Notes: generated by a model from the sequence alone, not told the origin. DNA of 64,000 nt from Sarcomyxa edulis (GCA_009761415.1 QUOL01000003.1:1302001-1366000); one strand, 5' to 3'. Positions 23,356 through 35,242 are shown, numbered from the stretch's first letter. Translations and numbers: made by a program.

Positions 23356-25611
23356 TCAGGGGACCTCACTCTTGATCAGCTTCGACGCCTGTCCCAACCT
23401 TGGACGGATGGTGCATTTGAAGGGTACCGGATGACTATCGATCTCGGCTTCAACGAGTCTGGAACAACTAACAGCTCATGAGGAAATTACCTGATCAATG
23501 CAGACGTCTGTTCTTCACTAGGTATCACGACAGTACCGCTTTCAGGATCGACATATTCTGTGACGTTGAACACTGCCAAGACCATAGCGCATGCTATGAA
23601 AACAGAGCTGTCCGCCAAGATCCTTCCTGGAAGAAGGTTAGTGCTCAGCATTAAGCGATATACGGGGGAGATTGATACCGGGGCATATCCTGCATTAGTC
23701 GTCAGTAATGGCTGGAATTGAAGGGATGCGTCAAGATGCTACTTACCTTCTTCCAAATCCAAAGCATATATCCCGAGGATCTCTCTCCGATTTGTGAGCT
23801 CCAGAAGTTATAAACCTGTCCGGATTGAATAACATCGGTTCCTGATAGTCGCGAGGATCATGCAGCATTTTCCTGCGACATCAGTTAGAGAAAAAGAACG
23901 GTTGAATTCGATAAGTCATGTCCTGTACCATAGATTCGGCGTGACCACGCTTCCCTTTGGTATAAAGTAGCCATCGTACACGTCGTCCTCCATAAGGCGA
24001 TGAGCCACACCTTTCATGACATATAAGCAGAATGCTGAAGACAATAAAAACCCAGCAATCACCCGTTGGAATAACACAATGGTGCCTTATAAGAAAAGGA
24101 GTTGAGCATCATAGCGAGTAAGGGAGATGTATACATCGAAGTATACCGGTGAACTTCTTTGACTAAAGCATCGACGTAAGGCAATCGCGCCCGGTCAATA
24201 AAGCTAGGCAATCTGTCGTTTCCAATCACCGCATCAATTTCAGCCTGAGCTTTCCTTTGTACATCTAGAACAAAAATCATGTGAAGACAGCCAGAGCTCA
24301 CAGATATGAGATCTCTACTCACTCGGGTATAAAACCATAGCCCTGAAGAAAGAGAGAATTGCTGATACAGTCTATAAAGATCTCTATGAGACCTTCGAAG
24401 TTCAGATGAGATGTCAAGAGGTACTAACGGTGTCAGCACCACCTGTAATCCAATCGCAAATCAATTGAGGAGAAACGGTATAAGTCCGGCCGGGGAATGT
24501 AGCATACCACCATACATAGAGGTCGCTGCCCATTTGATGTCGGATTCGAGGTCAGCTGTGATCGTCTCGTTCTCTTCTAGGAGGCTCGATGTGAACGATT
24601 TCTCTGCAACTCCAGAGGCCTTGAGACGAGTGAGTATGAGGCAACGCAAGTATCTGTTGCCACGTACCATTTGCTCCTTGACAAACACATACGGTTTTCC
24701 TGCTGCTTCGCGCGCAGTTTCGGCTTTCATCTTTGCTATCCTTTTGAAGCCGGCACCTGGGAACCACTCTGGGATATAGCGTACTGGATGGGGTCAGCAG
24801 CAGAGACCACTATTGCCAGTCTATTATGTCTTACGTATAGGTAGGATATCGACCAGGTAAGCACCGTATACGGTCACCTCAGCAAAATCGTCCAATGCCC
24901 GGCGGGCGAGATTGACAAACGGATCATCGTGTTCTTTGACTTTGTACCCGTGGGATATGCGAAAAATGATTGCCCCCGCAGTGCTTCCAATATGGTTCAA
25001 CTTGCAAATCACTTGAAATGACGAGTACACTCACTGACGGATGTGATCGGCAAGATCTTCGGGATTTTCCAGAAGTTTCCGCAAAAATTGGTGTGTTTCT
25101 GCTTCTTCCAGCGGTAGAAATTGTTCTGCCTTGGAATGAGTGCCTATCAAGTTGTGGAACATCCTACGATGCAGGCGAAAACGTTCGCCGTAGGGTAGGA
25201 GGGTTAGGACATTTATATATCCTATGAGTATGCCCACCATTTGCAGCACAGGTCTGTCGGAATATATATTACTTCTCTTATCGAGCAAATCTAGCGCAAC
25301 CTCCGCAGAGTTTAGGATGACCATAGGCTGCCCCAAGATTGTCATGGATATGATATCACCTAGACGGAGTTCAGTTGTCCATCTCGAGATATTCCAAACC
25401 ACTTACCCCAGGCTTCACCCCATTTTGAGAATGTGACCCATCCTTTCTCGGAGGGAGCATCGAGCAGATTGCCTATAACAGGAAGTTTTTTCGGTCCCGG
25501 CGGTAGTGGTCTGACGGATCGTTTCCCGTTAGCTAGACGAAATAATAATACGAGCCTGCAAGCAATGCAGCACGCATAAAGAGAGTCGATCCAGGTCGTG
25601 TTATTGTTCAT
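23356..25611 (-). CDS. Cytochrome P450 monooxygenase (first of two)
   Basis: This is a membrane-anchored heme-thiolate monooxygenase; the substrate is unknown. The N-terminus has a hydrophobic anchor (SLYACCIACRLVLLFRLANG) and the proline hinge RPLPPGPKKLPVIGNL. Later come IISMTILGQPMVILNSAEVA and FRLHRRMFHNLIG (helix C). The I-helix YGGGADTTVSAI, the ExxR motif KEVHR, and FNPDRFITSG follow. The heme loop is FGFGRRICPGRILAD. The end is typical (AEIDSHPVPFKCTIRPR). More than ten exons are required. Two are microexons: 24429-24442 (14 nt, the GADT part of the I-helix) and 23679-23689 (11 nt, the ICP containing the heme cysteine). All key residues are present and joins are in frame, so it looks functional. 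The general style resembles the CYP5xxx/O-methylsterigmatocystin-oxidoreductase-like P450s common in Agaricomycetes. An SDR remnant lies just beyond its 3' end. Confidence 0.93.
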
Positions 25612-26426
25612 GGCGAGTATGGGAAAGATAGCTCGGAGAGAACGCTACTGTTGCTGTCAAATTATATCCAGGGTCGGATATACGGCGAGTATTCGGTGAC
25701 AGGCAGCACGATTAGTGTGACTACCGGGACGTACAGTCATGCTTTTCGGGTCTATTTTGTTGTAAGTTCTATCAATGACAGAGGAACAGTTTCAGTTTGA
25801 GTTTGGTATTAAAAAAGCACGTCGCCTGATCAAGAACAAAATACAACTTGGAAAGACATATCACCAAAAGCAGCATATGAAGTTCGGAGTAATGCCGAAG
25901 TGTTGAAATTGGGTAAGGACCATTCGTTCGGTGAACCTTGGTCCATACCAGATAGATGGATGTCGTGAACCCGCAACCTCTAGTACAGAATGCGACTTCG
26001 AATTCACTTCAACGCTCCGAGAGACGGGAGAAAGAACAAGCGACTTACCAAGTCCCTCAACTCAAAAGCTTCAAGCCTTCTGGTCCGTCCAGAAGAGATA
26101 TTTTGATTTGACGATTGATTGTAGATGATTCAGGAAGAAATTGGCAAGAGAATGGACCGGTACTTAAGTATGATCGTGATTCGTCGGATGAAGTTTGAAC
26201 TTGGTTTGATTTTGAGAAAACCGCCGAGCACTGTCACGTCATCACAAATATACAAATCACGTGATGTGAACGCGCGCGTGCCACCGCGATGAACGTGTCC
26301 AGGTAATCCGAGACGCAAGTCGGGTGTCCACCTGAATCTATTTCGTCATACTCGCCTGATGATAGCTTGCGATATGGTGGTGCGGCCTCCAGCACATCAC
26401 TATTCGGATGGTAAATATAGTATATA
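25612..26426. other. intergenic between the GPCR-like gene and P450, no gene seen
   Basis: The region holds the P450 promoter side and the 3' end of the GPCR-like gene. A CACGTGATGTG-type motif occurs near 26258-26268 (ATCACGTGATG), a palindromic E-box-like site. No open frame with protein character was seen. Confidence 0.45.
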
Positions 26427-28564
26427 TCATAATCGAGAGGCCACCAGGCGAAATGCTGCCTCTTCTGCTCTTTCTTGTCTCGCTGCATCCCTCTCGTTCG
26501 TCGCAGTTTGTCTGAGCTGAAGATCCTGCTCGTCAACACCAGCGGCCCCGGCCCCGACCTGAGTCATATCCCGCTCGGAATTTGATACCTCCTCCTCGTT
26601 CTCTTCAGGAATCATAGATTGGTCGATTTCAGCGTCAGCCATCTCCCAGTGAAATGCCAAGTCTGCGATCCTAGCACTGCGATCTGAGCCAGAGCTACTG
26701 GCAGTACCACTCCTAGACCGAAGCACAGCGAGAGGTCTCGAGGGATACTCTCTGGCAAGGTGTGGAGGGGCAATGACTACTACTCTACCATCTTCGAGCA
26801 CTTCCTCCAGCTCTACCTGGACCTCAACTTTGACCATGATGTCATTTGACGAGGTAGGTAGATCCTTGTGATAGTCTTCCCATCCTATTGATCTAGCGAC
26901 CGTTGCAGGGAGCTGGGCGATGACAATTTGAGCGACGGCTGCTGAAGACTCAGTTGTTACAGTCTCGGGGTCTGGAAACATAACGCGTCGTCGACGTGAT
27001 TTTCGTAGAAGAGACACGCCACGTCGGAGAGAAGGATCTACGAAAAGAACGATACAAGCCTAAAAGATGTTAGTCTCGGACGTAGAACAATTGATGGTAG
27101 ACAGCTCACAAATATTCCACCGCGAGCGCCATCTACTCGACAACATTTAAGACAGAACGTTTGGAATCCATGTGTTGTTTTACTTACAGAGGATATAATC
27201 TGAAGGCGCACGGTTTGTGGGTCATCACACTACAGAGTCGTGAGACTGAGGACTCACAGATAACATAAACGACATATAGCTCCTTGGTGTCTACACCACC
27301 CTTAAACGAAATACGTAGATCTGCAGCTAAAAATTGAGATGAGGGTTAAAATCAGTAACATCAATTAGGAAAGTTATTAGACATACCAGCGATGAAACCG
27401 TTAACTGTGACGACTGAGGATAGAGAACCCGAAGTGTGTCAGACATACCATTTGAGAACGATGGTTGGAAGCAATACGCACGAGCCATGGGATATGCGAT
27501 TACTCTAAGAGCCACGGAAAGGAATCGATCACGGAAGGTATTCGAGGATATACTGGAACGTTTGTTCTTGCTACTGGTGTGGGAGTTGAGTGTATGGAGG
27601 ATACCGTCCATTCCTGCTATGCTCTCCGGATACCCTAATGATACACGATGGAGTTCTGCTGTGTGTGCGAAGCGATTTGAGACGGATCGCTGATGGTATA
27701 ATGCAGTAAGGGTCTATGTTGAGGTCGACGATGGATGTCAGAGGGTAGAGATGTCGCGATAAGAGGAGAATACATACCAGTAGCACAAACAGAGAGGCAA
27801 GAAGGCAGCTCAGGATTTGCCAGGCGTAAAGACTCATGAGAAGAAGTACGATTCGATTTCTTCTTGTCTTCGCTCGGATCCAGCATATCTTGAAGACCGG
27901 ATCCCATCTAGAGAGTATCGTTCAACGATAGCAACCGACGATAGCAGTGCAAATTTACCCGAACGAGTTTTTGGCAGCAGGGATGAGTGGAATGATAGTT
28001 CCGAAGAAGAAGGAGCCCATGATATAGTACTTCTCCAACTTTGTAACAGAGATTCCGAAGACAAGGACGAGACAAAGATTCAAGGCCACACACATTACGA
28101 GGTAATTCGTGATGCTGCGATGCACAAGTCCAATCAATGTGGACATTCAGGAGACTGCGATAGAGAGAGAGAGGACAGACCCAATAGACACCATGATTCC
28201 CAGCACAGAGGTAGTGCACAGATGTGGCGCAGCGGATGGCTTCAGGAGCACACATACGATGTAAGAAACGTCATAAATCAGTTCTCTGCACAAGTTTGTG
28301 ATTCGAAAGTCAGTAGGTAATCGGCATTTTGCAGAGAACAGATTCGAGATAGACCACCCACACTAGCATAGTCCATATCAACAGACGAAATGAGATCCGG
28401 TCGAGACTAGAGCGTGCAGCTGGACACCGATAGACAGACCATGACGCAATTATGATAGAGAGGCACAGAAGGAAGCTGACGATAGAGAAGCTTGCGCTCA
28501 GCCAGTTCATCAACCGAACTTTGGCATGAGTTAGCTCGAATCCTACTTCGACTGAAGGCGGCAT
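26427..28564 (-). CDS. seven-transmembrane GPCR-like protein with a charged C-terminal tail
   Basis: The start (MPPSVEVGFELTHAKVRLMN) leads into successive hydrophobic segments: SASFSIVSFLLCLSIIIASW, RLLIWTMLVWVVYLE after SSLDRISF, then NYLVMCVALNLCLVLVFG, YYIMGSFFFGTIIPLIPAA and a sixth around IVLLLMSLYAWQILSCLLAS. The sequence between TM5 and TM6 (FKICWIR) resembles the CW motif of an Agaricomycete family of receptor-like proteins. A seventh helix probably lies near 27450-27600. The last exon (from about 27017) encodes a tail of some 190 residues beginning RKSRRRRVMFPDPETV, with a Glu/Asp/Gln-rich end. Several introns in the 27.0-27.9 kb part are unresolved. The ligand and G-protein coupling are unknown. 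Confidence 0.65.
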
Positions 28565-29024
28565 GAAGTGGGCAACAAAGAAGGCTCAATAGGGGAGATA
28601 CTGCTTAACGATGGGACTCCATACGTAGAAGTCCCGCACAACTGAGACATTTGTGCTTCGCGCTCACAGGGGGTGATTGAACCTTCAGGCCTTCAGGAGG
28701 CATCAGAAAAGCCTCCATTCCGGAGTCCTTTACAAGATACGACAGTAAGTCTATGTGCAATCGACAAAGCGAAACTCGAGAAGAATGCAATAAGAGTCGA
28801 TGATGAGAGGTTGATGGTGTCTAAGTCGGTTGTGGTGAACACCTCCTATGCACATTTCAGATTGTCGACGGATCCAGATGGTGGGCGGAACCAAGTCGCG
28901 ATCGGGTCACGTTTACGTCACGTCACAGTTTGGGCCTGACGCGTGGTTTTATATGAAGCGACATTCACAGAAGAGTCTACCGCCAGTGATGCTATAATCT
29001 ATCTCTTATCCGCCGAGTCAAGGA
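28565..29024. other. intergenic, upstream of the GPCR-like gene
   Basis: These 460 nt separate the SSU1-like stop from the GPCR-like start, both on the minus strand. Small plus-strand frames are present but have no recognisable content. Confidence 0.45.
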
Positions 29025-30649
29025 TCATACGATACGTGAAGTGTCTTGTGAGACACATTCCGCTGGCAGGCGTGGTTCTTGTAGTAGCCCTCTCATTAGA
29101 TCAGCATCCTCCGCTAAACAAGGCGCTTCGAATATCTGTGCGTTTCGTAGAAGCATTATTGTCCGCACAGTGACTCCCGCCCAAAGTATCACAGTAGCCA
29201 CAGCGTAAGCGGCACCGAAGATGCGGAAGAACGACGAATCGAAGGTTTCAGCGAGCGAGATGGTAAGATTTGCATAAACACCCTATTTTTCTTAAAGCAT
29301 TAGACCAATTAAAGAGTAGAAACTCGAAACAGGACTGACGTTTGGGAAGATCAATCCCCAGAAAGGTAGCTTGAAAGGATACCGAGTTTTTCTGAGAACA
29401 TCGGAGATACCCAGCAATGCGAATACAATCCACATCAAAGCGAAGGACCATAGGGCAAAGGATATGCAGATGCATATGATATTGATAGTGTCTCCGGCAG
29501 AAGCAGAATCCAGAGGAAGAGAGGTACCATGGTGGAGAGGGAGCATTGACTTAAAAGCCTGACCGACCAGAAGAATGGAGTATGAAGCTTGCCCCGAAGG
29601 GCCTAGAGGTAGAAATACCGAGATGATAGTAGCGCCTGGGGGCAGACCATGAACGATGAGGCGTAACAAGTACACAGTGAGCATCATTAGCGAGAGAGAG
29701 AGGCCTATAGTGACCATGCACGCGGATGCTGTGATGGTCAGGAGTGCATGCGCCCGAGAATGAGGTTCTAGTGCGGATGCGAGAATTCCCCCGGACGACG
29801 AAGCAACTATGAGTGTCACAACGGGAAGAATCCAGATGGATGTCATCCGCTCCAAAGTATGATTTTGGCGCGTCTGCCTGATATATTATCACATATTTCG
29901 TTCAGTCAATGTCTCATGAGAGATGTTATCGAAGTACTCACATTATGTGCACAAGCCCCCAGCAACAGACAATCGCGATCGCAACATCTAACCACCACAG
30001 TCCCCAAATAGCGTAAAGAAATTGGATTCCGCCTATTTCGTATTTTTGATGTATGACTGAACGCAAAGGTTAAAATTCGGAAGCAAAGCATATAACATTT
30101 CCACTCACCAGTGACTGATAGATTGATCAGAGTTGTGCCTGCCATGGGGAAGCAACCAAGATAAAGACTTTGGACTGGATGCCGCATCATGAGACGCCAA
30201 ACGTCTGGGTACATGAAGTAACGAGCGATGGTTATGGCTGTGAAAACCACAAAGAGGACGAGGTTAAGCAGGAAGATTATCAAGGTGAGAACCTTCATCG
30301 GCTCTGTTTCGTTTCCATAGGGAAAAGTGTGGAATAACAAGGAGACTGCACCGGTTCCTGTAGAACTCACGGTCAAACTCCGAGCTCAGTATGAGGTCGA
30401 CACTAAGGAAAGCATACCCATGACTGAAGCGAACCATGCTGGGGTAAACTTTCTGGAGCAGAAGGCATGCAGTAGCAAGTCAATTGAGTTTGCGAAGTGA
30501 GTGAGTAAAATCTCTGTGTTTCGAGCTCACCTGATTATGTTTCGAAGTCCCTTGTAATCAGCACTGTCTCGAATGTGAGTATTGGCAGTTGCAGACAACG
30601 GACTTTCTTGATGCGGAGAAAGTGTTCCTTTTCCAACATTCTGGTCCAT
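29025..30649 (-). CDS. SSU1/TDT-family transporter (sulfite or C4-dicarboxylate efflux)
   Basis: Members of the tellurite-resistance/dicarboxylate transporter family carry anions across the plasma membrane; fungal SSU1 exports sulfite and Mae1 moves malate. The signature N-terminal motif is visible across a splice (KFTPAWFASVMG, then TGAVSLLFHTFPYGN). Many hydrophobic helices follow, for example VLTLIIFLLNLVLFVVFTAI, FPMAGTTLINLSVT, WILPVVTLIVASSSGGILAS and FALWSFALMWIVFALLG. The family end FPNGVYANLTISLAETFDS, then FRIFGAAYAVATVILW, is seen across the last intron. The VVTLIVASSSGG and PNGVYANLT text favours SSU1 over Mae1. I chose the in-frame ATG at 30649 (MDQNVGKG). The ATG at 30799 lies only about 2 nt from a TATATATTTT run, too close for a leader. 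Substrate identity is inference. Confidence 0.85.
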
Positions 30650-30800
30650 CACAAGTAGAATAGTCTGGGAGACGACGCGCGCGTCTGAGAGGAGATGAGA
30701 GGCCAGAGAGAAACTCGAGACGACGTCGACAACTAGATGATGATCGAAAACCGGAGGTGAGTCAGCCGAACTTCTCCCCGACCCTTGCCCGATACCCATA

Positions 30801-30810
30801 AAAATATATA
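30801..30810 (-). promoter_or_regulatory. TATA-like run upstream of the SSU1-like gene
   Basis: On the minus strand TATATATTTT precedes the first in-frame ATG (30799) almost immediately and lies about 150 nt upstream of the internal ATG at 30649. If it is a working TATA box, transcription would begin downstream of 30799, which supports the shorter protein. Confidence 0.35.
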
Positions 30811-30969
30811 GAGATGCGCGAAAAATTGAACAACGAAGGCTACAGCTACCAGAGGCACTCCGCTGGCATGCACACTCTTCAGCATATGCTCATCGCAACA
30901 GATTGCATGTTTCCTACAGGTCCTACCTTCAGCCGATTGCTAAACCCATTCCGGTCTTTTGCTATACTC

Positions 30970-31220
30970 GTGAGACGCTCTGCCCCGATACAGTAATTGA
31001 TGAAAATAAGGGATCTTTTGAATTTGAACTTCGACGTATCGTCCGAGACAACGTTGAGCTCATGAACCAGTCAGGTTACGAGTTTCTCGATATAATGAAA
31101 AATGATGACCCGAAGGTCGCCATACGTGAGACGCTCTGCCTCAATACGGTAATTCATGAAGGACGACAGACATTGAGTAATTGAATTTGCGTATAATCTC
31201 TACAAGTCGTCCGAGAAAGC
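30970..31220. repeat. imperfect direct duplication, period about 156 bp
   Basis: The segment beginning GTGAGACGCTCTGCC at 30970 recurs at 31126. Homology continues into ATACAGTAATTGATGAA versus ATACGGTAATTCATGAA. It resumes at TTGAATTTG and GTCCGAGA, the latter at about 31040 and 31208. The two copies have diverged by substitutions and small indels. They lie between the SSU1-like promoter and the 3' end of the WrbA-like gene. Confidence 0.65.
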
Positions 31221-31258
31221 GGTAGGTACATATTTTATCTAACAGAAAACACACCGAT

Positions 31259-32101
31259 CTAGAAGGAGACTTTGGAGACAGTCTCCCAGAAGTGGACACC
31301 CTGGAGCTTGGCAATTTCGAGCTCAAGGGGGGAAGGTTGACGCGAACCGTCTCCTCCAGCATAGGTTCCAGCACCCCAAGGAGATCCTGAGAATAGAACC
31401 CGGTTAGACGAGTTGTCTCACCGACGTCGTGAGAGAAAATGCGCACCACCGTGAACCTCCTCCAAGTTGGTCAACTGAGGGAAAGTCTTGGAGTAACCGA
31501 GAGGAACGTAGATGATTCCATGATGAGCCAGAGTCGACATAACCGAGATGGCGGTGGACTCTTGGCCTCCACCGGGGGTACCAGTGGAGATGAAGAGACT
31601 GGCGTACTTCCCGGAGTATGCACCGGATGCCCATTGACCACCAGTGGAGTCCCAGAAGCTCTGAACATCACAGAAGAGGGGCTTGAGTTCAGTGGGTGGA
31701 GATAGGGTTGAAAGGACTGACCTTCCATTGAGTCGGGAAGTTACCATAACGAGTGGGAATACCGAAGAGGAAGGCGTCGTATGTGGCTAGGATCTCGGGG
31801 GTGATGATGGGGAGGTCGGATGGGGGAGGGGCATGAATCGCCTTAAGAATGGCAGCAGGGAGGGTCTCAGCGATTCTTTGAGAGACGGTTCGTTACTACA
31901 ACCCAATGGCAACTCTAAGCAAAAGATATACGTACTGATAAATGGTTGCAGATCCTCCGGAGCTCTCAATACCAGCCTTAATGGAGTCAGCCACTGTCGG
32001 AGAACATGAGTTGAAGAATAGAAAGATAATATGAGGATAAACGTACTTTTGGCGACATGGCCGTACAAAGAGTAGATAACGATTGCAACTTTGGGAGCCA
32101 T
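31259..32101 (-). CDS. WrbA-type NAD(P)H:quinone oxidoreductase (flavodoxin-like)
   Basis: WrbA, Pst2 and Ycp4-type proteins bind FMN and reduce quinones by two electrons, limiting redox cycling; several associate with eisosomes or the plasma membrane. The start [18 protein letters not shown] contains the flavodoxin phosphate loop (IYSLYGHV). Next come [14 protein letters not shown] text, [17 protein letters not shown] and the long loop [20 protein letters not shown]. The signature [20 protein letters not shown] follows, then [18 protein letters not shown] and SPWGAGTY, ending [12 protein letters not shown]. Four or more exons are needed and the expected length is about 200 residues. All family motifs are present. 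The basidiomycete homologues are linked to lignin-derived quinone reduction in brown- and white-rot species, but nothing here proves that role. Confidence 0.92.
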
Positions 32102-32933
32102 TTCGTAGATTGAGAGAGGTGTGTAGAAAGAAAGAGGTGGTTTGAGTGCAAGTTATAGAAAAGTGGCTGATTATTTATACCTTAGGCCTGAGATACGGCT
32201 GCCGGTTTCGGATTATAGGTGAAATTGATTTTTTGGTCCTCTACCCCACACAAAGCACCCGCCAGGGGTCTTACCAGACTGCTTAAGATCATAGAAGAAA
32301 AGGAAGGAACCATGTAGAAATTCCCGGAATCGAGCGATCGTATTTAAGCACTGCAATTCACGAAGGACGTCCGTCGAACCCAGAAAAAATCGAGAATCAA
32401 CGGTCCACAATCGCGAAGGGCTATCGCAAGTTCGCCACGCGACGGTTGCGGCGCCCGACAAAGGGTTGGTAATCAGATACTAAGAAAGTGAACCAGGCCA
32501 ATCGATTGTTCGATACGATAAATACATACTCCGAGGCACAAGGAGAGGATCGATTTGGCCTGATTTGGCCCGTAGGATTGCTAAGTACCCGCCTCAGCTT
32601 TAGCGAGTCCGGGCAACGGGAGGTGATGACAAACAAGAACATCCACCGGGACGAGTAGCCTGCCATGTCTGTATGTCCAGTCTCTAAACATAATCTTGGT
32701 AGACAGGCCGTTAGCGATCTTGATTTCAACATACGTGAGGGCGCACGTACTCGTTCGACCACGTCATGTCGTCGCAGACGTAGACGATTAGATAGCTTGA
32801 TTCACATGCAAGCAACGTTGCTATATTACCCGAAGGCGGTCGAATATCAGCGGACTCGGATCAACGTTGGTACTTGATGACACCATAATCAGCCACCACA
32901 TCTGAAGCTAGAGTCCTATAAACTCACCTCAGT
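32102..32933. other. intergenic, WrbA promoter side; no gene seen
   Basis: A TATA-like sequence (minus strand TATAAATAA, 32171-32179) lies about 70 nt upstream of the WrbA-like ATG. The rest of the 832 nt contains only short overlapping frames without recognisable domains; it also holds the 3' end of the BRAP2-like gene. Confidence 0.5.
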
Positions 32934-35009
32934 TCATCCTTTCCGGGCTTTCTTCTTCTTTGTGACAGACGAGGGTGCCGCGGGCAACTCAATAGACCCT
33001 CCTGCGGCTTCGGATTCCACGCCATCGCCTTGTTCGATCTTCGTCTTCGCCTCCAGGTAGAACATGAGATCCCTGACCTGATCCTCCAACTCTTTGACTT
33101 TTTCGTGGTATCCTTCCTTCTCTTTCTCTGCACGTTCCACCTTCTCCTTCATGTTTCCAAGATTCTTCATCAATCCTTCACTGACCGCCCTTTCCTCTTT
33201 CAGCTCCTTGTCCAATCTCCTGGCCAGATCCGTCATTTTCTCTGCTTTGTGCTCTGCTCGCGTTCGATCTCTGAGAACTTCCGTAATAGCCTCTTCTTCC
33301 TCTTTCTTCCTCCTAACCTCTTCTTCTTTGGAACGCGTTCGTTCCTTCTCGAATTCCAAGCTCAATCTCTCCACCATACCTGTCAAATGGTCGACCTGAC
33401 TCTTCAACTCCTGACTCTGTTCCTCATAATACAAGCGTTGCGAATCCAGCTGCGAGGTCAACAAATAAGAATACTCAATCCCAATGGCTTCAATCTTTTC
33501 CGCACTGAGCGCATCAGCAGGCCCAGGCCCCAATCCACCATCCCTCGGGTTCGCTCCCATCGACGACGCCGCACTGGGCAGTTCAACTAGTTTACCATCA
33601 GCTTTATTCTGGATCAGGCGATGAACGTATCCATCGCCCGCATAATCCCACACTCGTTGGGTCTCCAGTTCCAAAGCATAGAGATGGGTGGTGGACTGGT
33701 AATGAGCCTGTGCGTGTGCACGACCATATCTCCCACAGCCGATGTTTCCGCAAATGAGACATATCCAGAGATTGGTGGTCGATGAACAGGAATAGCAGGA
33801 AGATAGTGTCGGAGTGGAAGGATTAGCGAATGGGATGGGGACGCTTGATCGGGCGGAAGATGAAGTGGGATGCGAAGAAAGCAGAGTCTGTGAATATCGA
33901 CAGACTGGACATCTAGTAGTGGAGGGAATTTAGTGACTAATTTTAAGGTAGAGATCTGCAACATACCGACTATCGCCCCATTTACTTAGACACATGCAAT
34001 GGAATGTATGTGAGCAAGGGACAGTGATCAGACCAGTGACAGCCGAGTCCATGCGTTCAAGACACACAGGACACGTCGGTAATTCGTACATCGAGCCTTG
34101 GGAAGAGCCAAGACGCGAGATGGCTAGAGATACGGAATCCTCGCTCTCGATGCTCACAGATAGTACACGGACGACGTGACATATCTCGGGCTATGGAGAT
34201 AATTTGAGATATATATATGAATGCGAGCGGAATATTCTCACCTCCATCGAATTGAAGGGTTTACCGTTGTAAGCTTCGGCGAATTCAGCGGCATCCTCCG
34301 CTTTATGGAATTTAATCACGACGATTGAACGGTTCGGTGCTGAATCTCTAATGTAATGGGAGTTTTACAGGGACGACTGTAATTTGGAGCATACTTGCTT
34401 ACCTTATGATTCGAAGATGCGCCATACCTTCAGCTGCAGGCGCAACAAAAGCCAAGAAATCTGACGGGGTCATCCAAGCTGGAACAGCGAGTACTCCTAG
34501 CATGACCCCATCAGAGTTCGTGTCGGATGCTGAGGCTGTGGTCAGGGATTCCAATTCCTCGTCCGACGGCTTAGTAGCAGAATCACGAAAGACATGCACA
34601 GTGCCTTCTGGAAGGTTTGTTGAGCCAGACTTGGTTCTAGTATGAGGTATGAACGTAGCTTCGGCAGGTCCTACGAAGGGTTTGAATGTTAGTTCAGGGT
34701 GTAGAAGACTTTTACAAACGCACCTCGACCACGCTCCCTTTCTTTTCCAGAACTAGCTGTCGCGTAAGTATTCTGGTTTTTGTTAGCGCTCATGTCTTCG
34801 AAATCAATCCAATCAAGTCGGATAGGCCCAAATCTATAATCTTTATGTCGGAGATTGAAGAGTGCGTTCCTGCGAGCCGTCGGTTTGGGCTCCTGAGCCG
34901 GGAGATGTTGGAACAAAGATGTAGGGGTAAATTTATCAGAAAAGTGAGGTTGGGAAGTAGATATTTCAGTTCTGGGCTGCAAGAGAATGCGGATATGATA
35001 GCCCCGCAT
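32934..35009 (-). CDS. BRAP2/ETP1-type RING and ZnF-UBP ubiquitin ligase
   Basis: Homologues are human BRAP2/IMP and yeast Etp1, cytoplasmic E3-type proteins linked to Ras signalling and ethanol tolerance respectively. The N-terminal BRAP2 domain is visible ([40 protein letters not shown]). The RING finger is [20 protein letters not shown], then [12 protein letters not shown] and CPVCR. It is followed by a UBP-type zinc finger ([20 protein letters not shown]). The C-terminal ~200 residues are a Glu/Lys/Arg-rich coiled coil ([20 protein letters not shown]) ending in a basic KKKKARKG tail. Domain order and roughly 600-residue length match the family. The start is [15 protein letters not shown] at 35009. 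It diverges from the next gene with 233 nt between start codons. Confidence 0.92.
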
Positions 35010-35242
35010 CTGAGTTCATTGAAGTTGCAGTCAAGTAGGAGGGTCGAGACTCAGTCGATCAAATCTCCCGAAGGGCTAGCCAAGCAGGAATGCACCGCCA
35101 CTATACGCGTCGTATGTCACTGTGACATTCGAAGCATTGGCAGAGAACGACGACAGGCCTTTTCAGAACATCACTCACTTTCTACCCAACGTTTGATTCT
35201 GAGATCTGAACTCGTTCTTTTGCTCTTACCACAACATCGACC

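Noticed and set aside
33030..33590. 186-codon plus-strand frame rich in Leu, Phe and Ser
   Set aside because: It is the complement of the Glu/Lys-rich coiled coil of the BRAP2-like gene; such antisense frames are usual for that composition.
19139..35009. Idea that the long minus-strand run is a metabolic gene cluster
   Set aside because: It includes MCM2 and a BRAP2-like ligase, and the P450, transporter and quinone reductase have no shared pathway signature such as a PKS, NRPS or terpene synthase.
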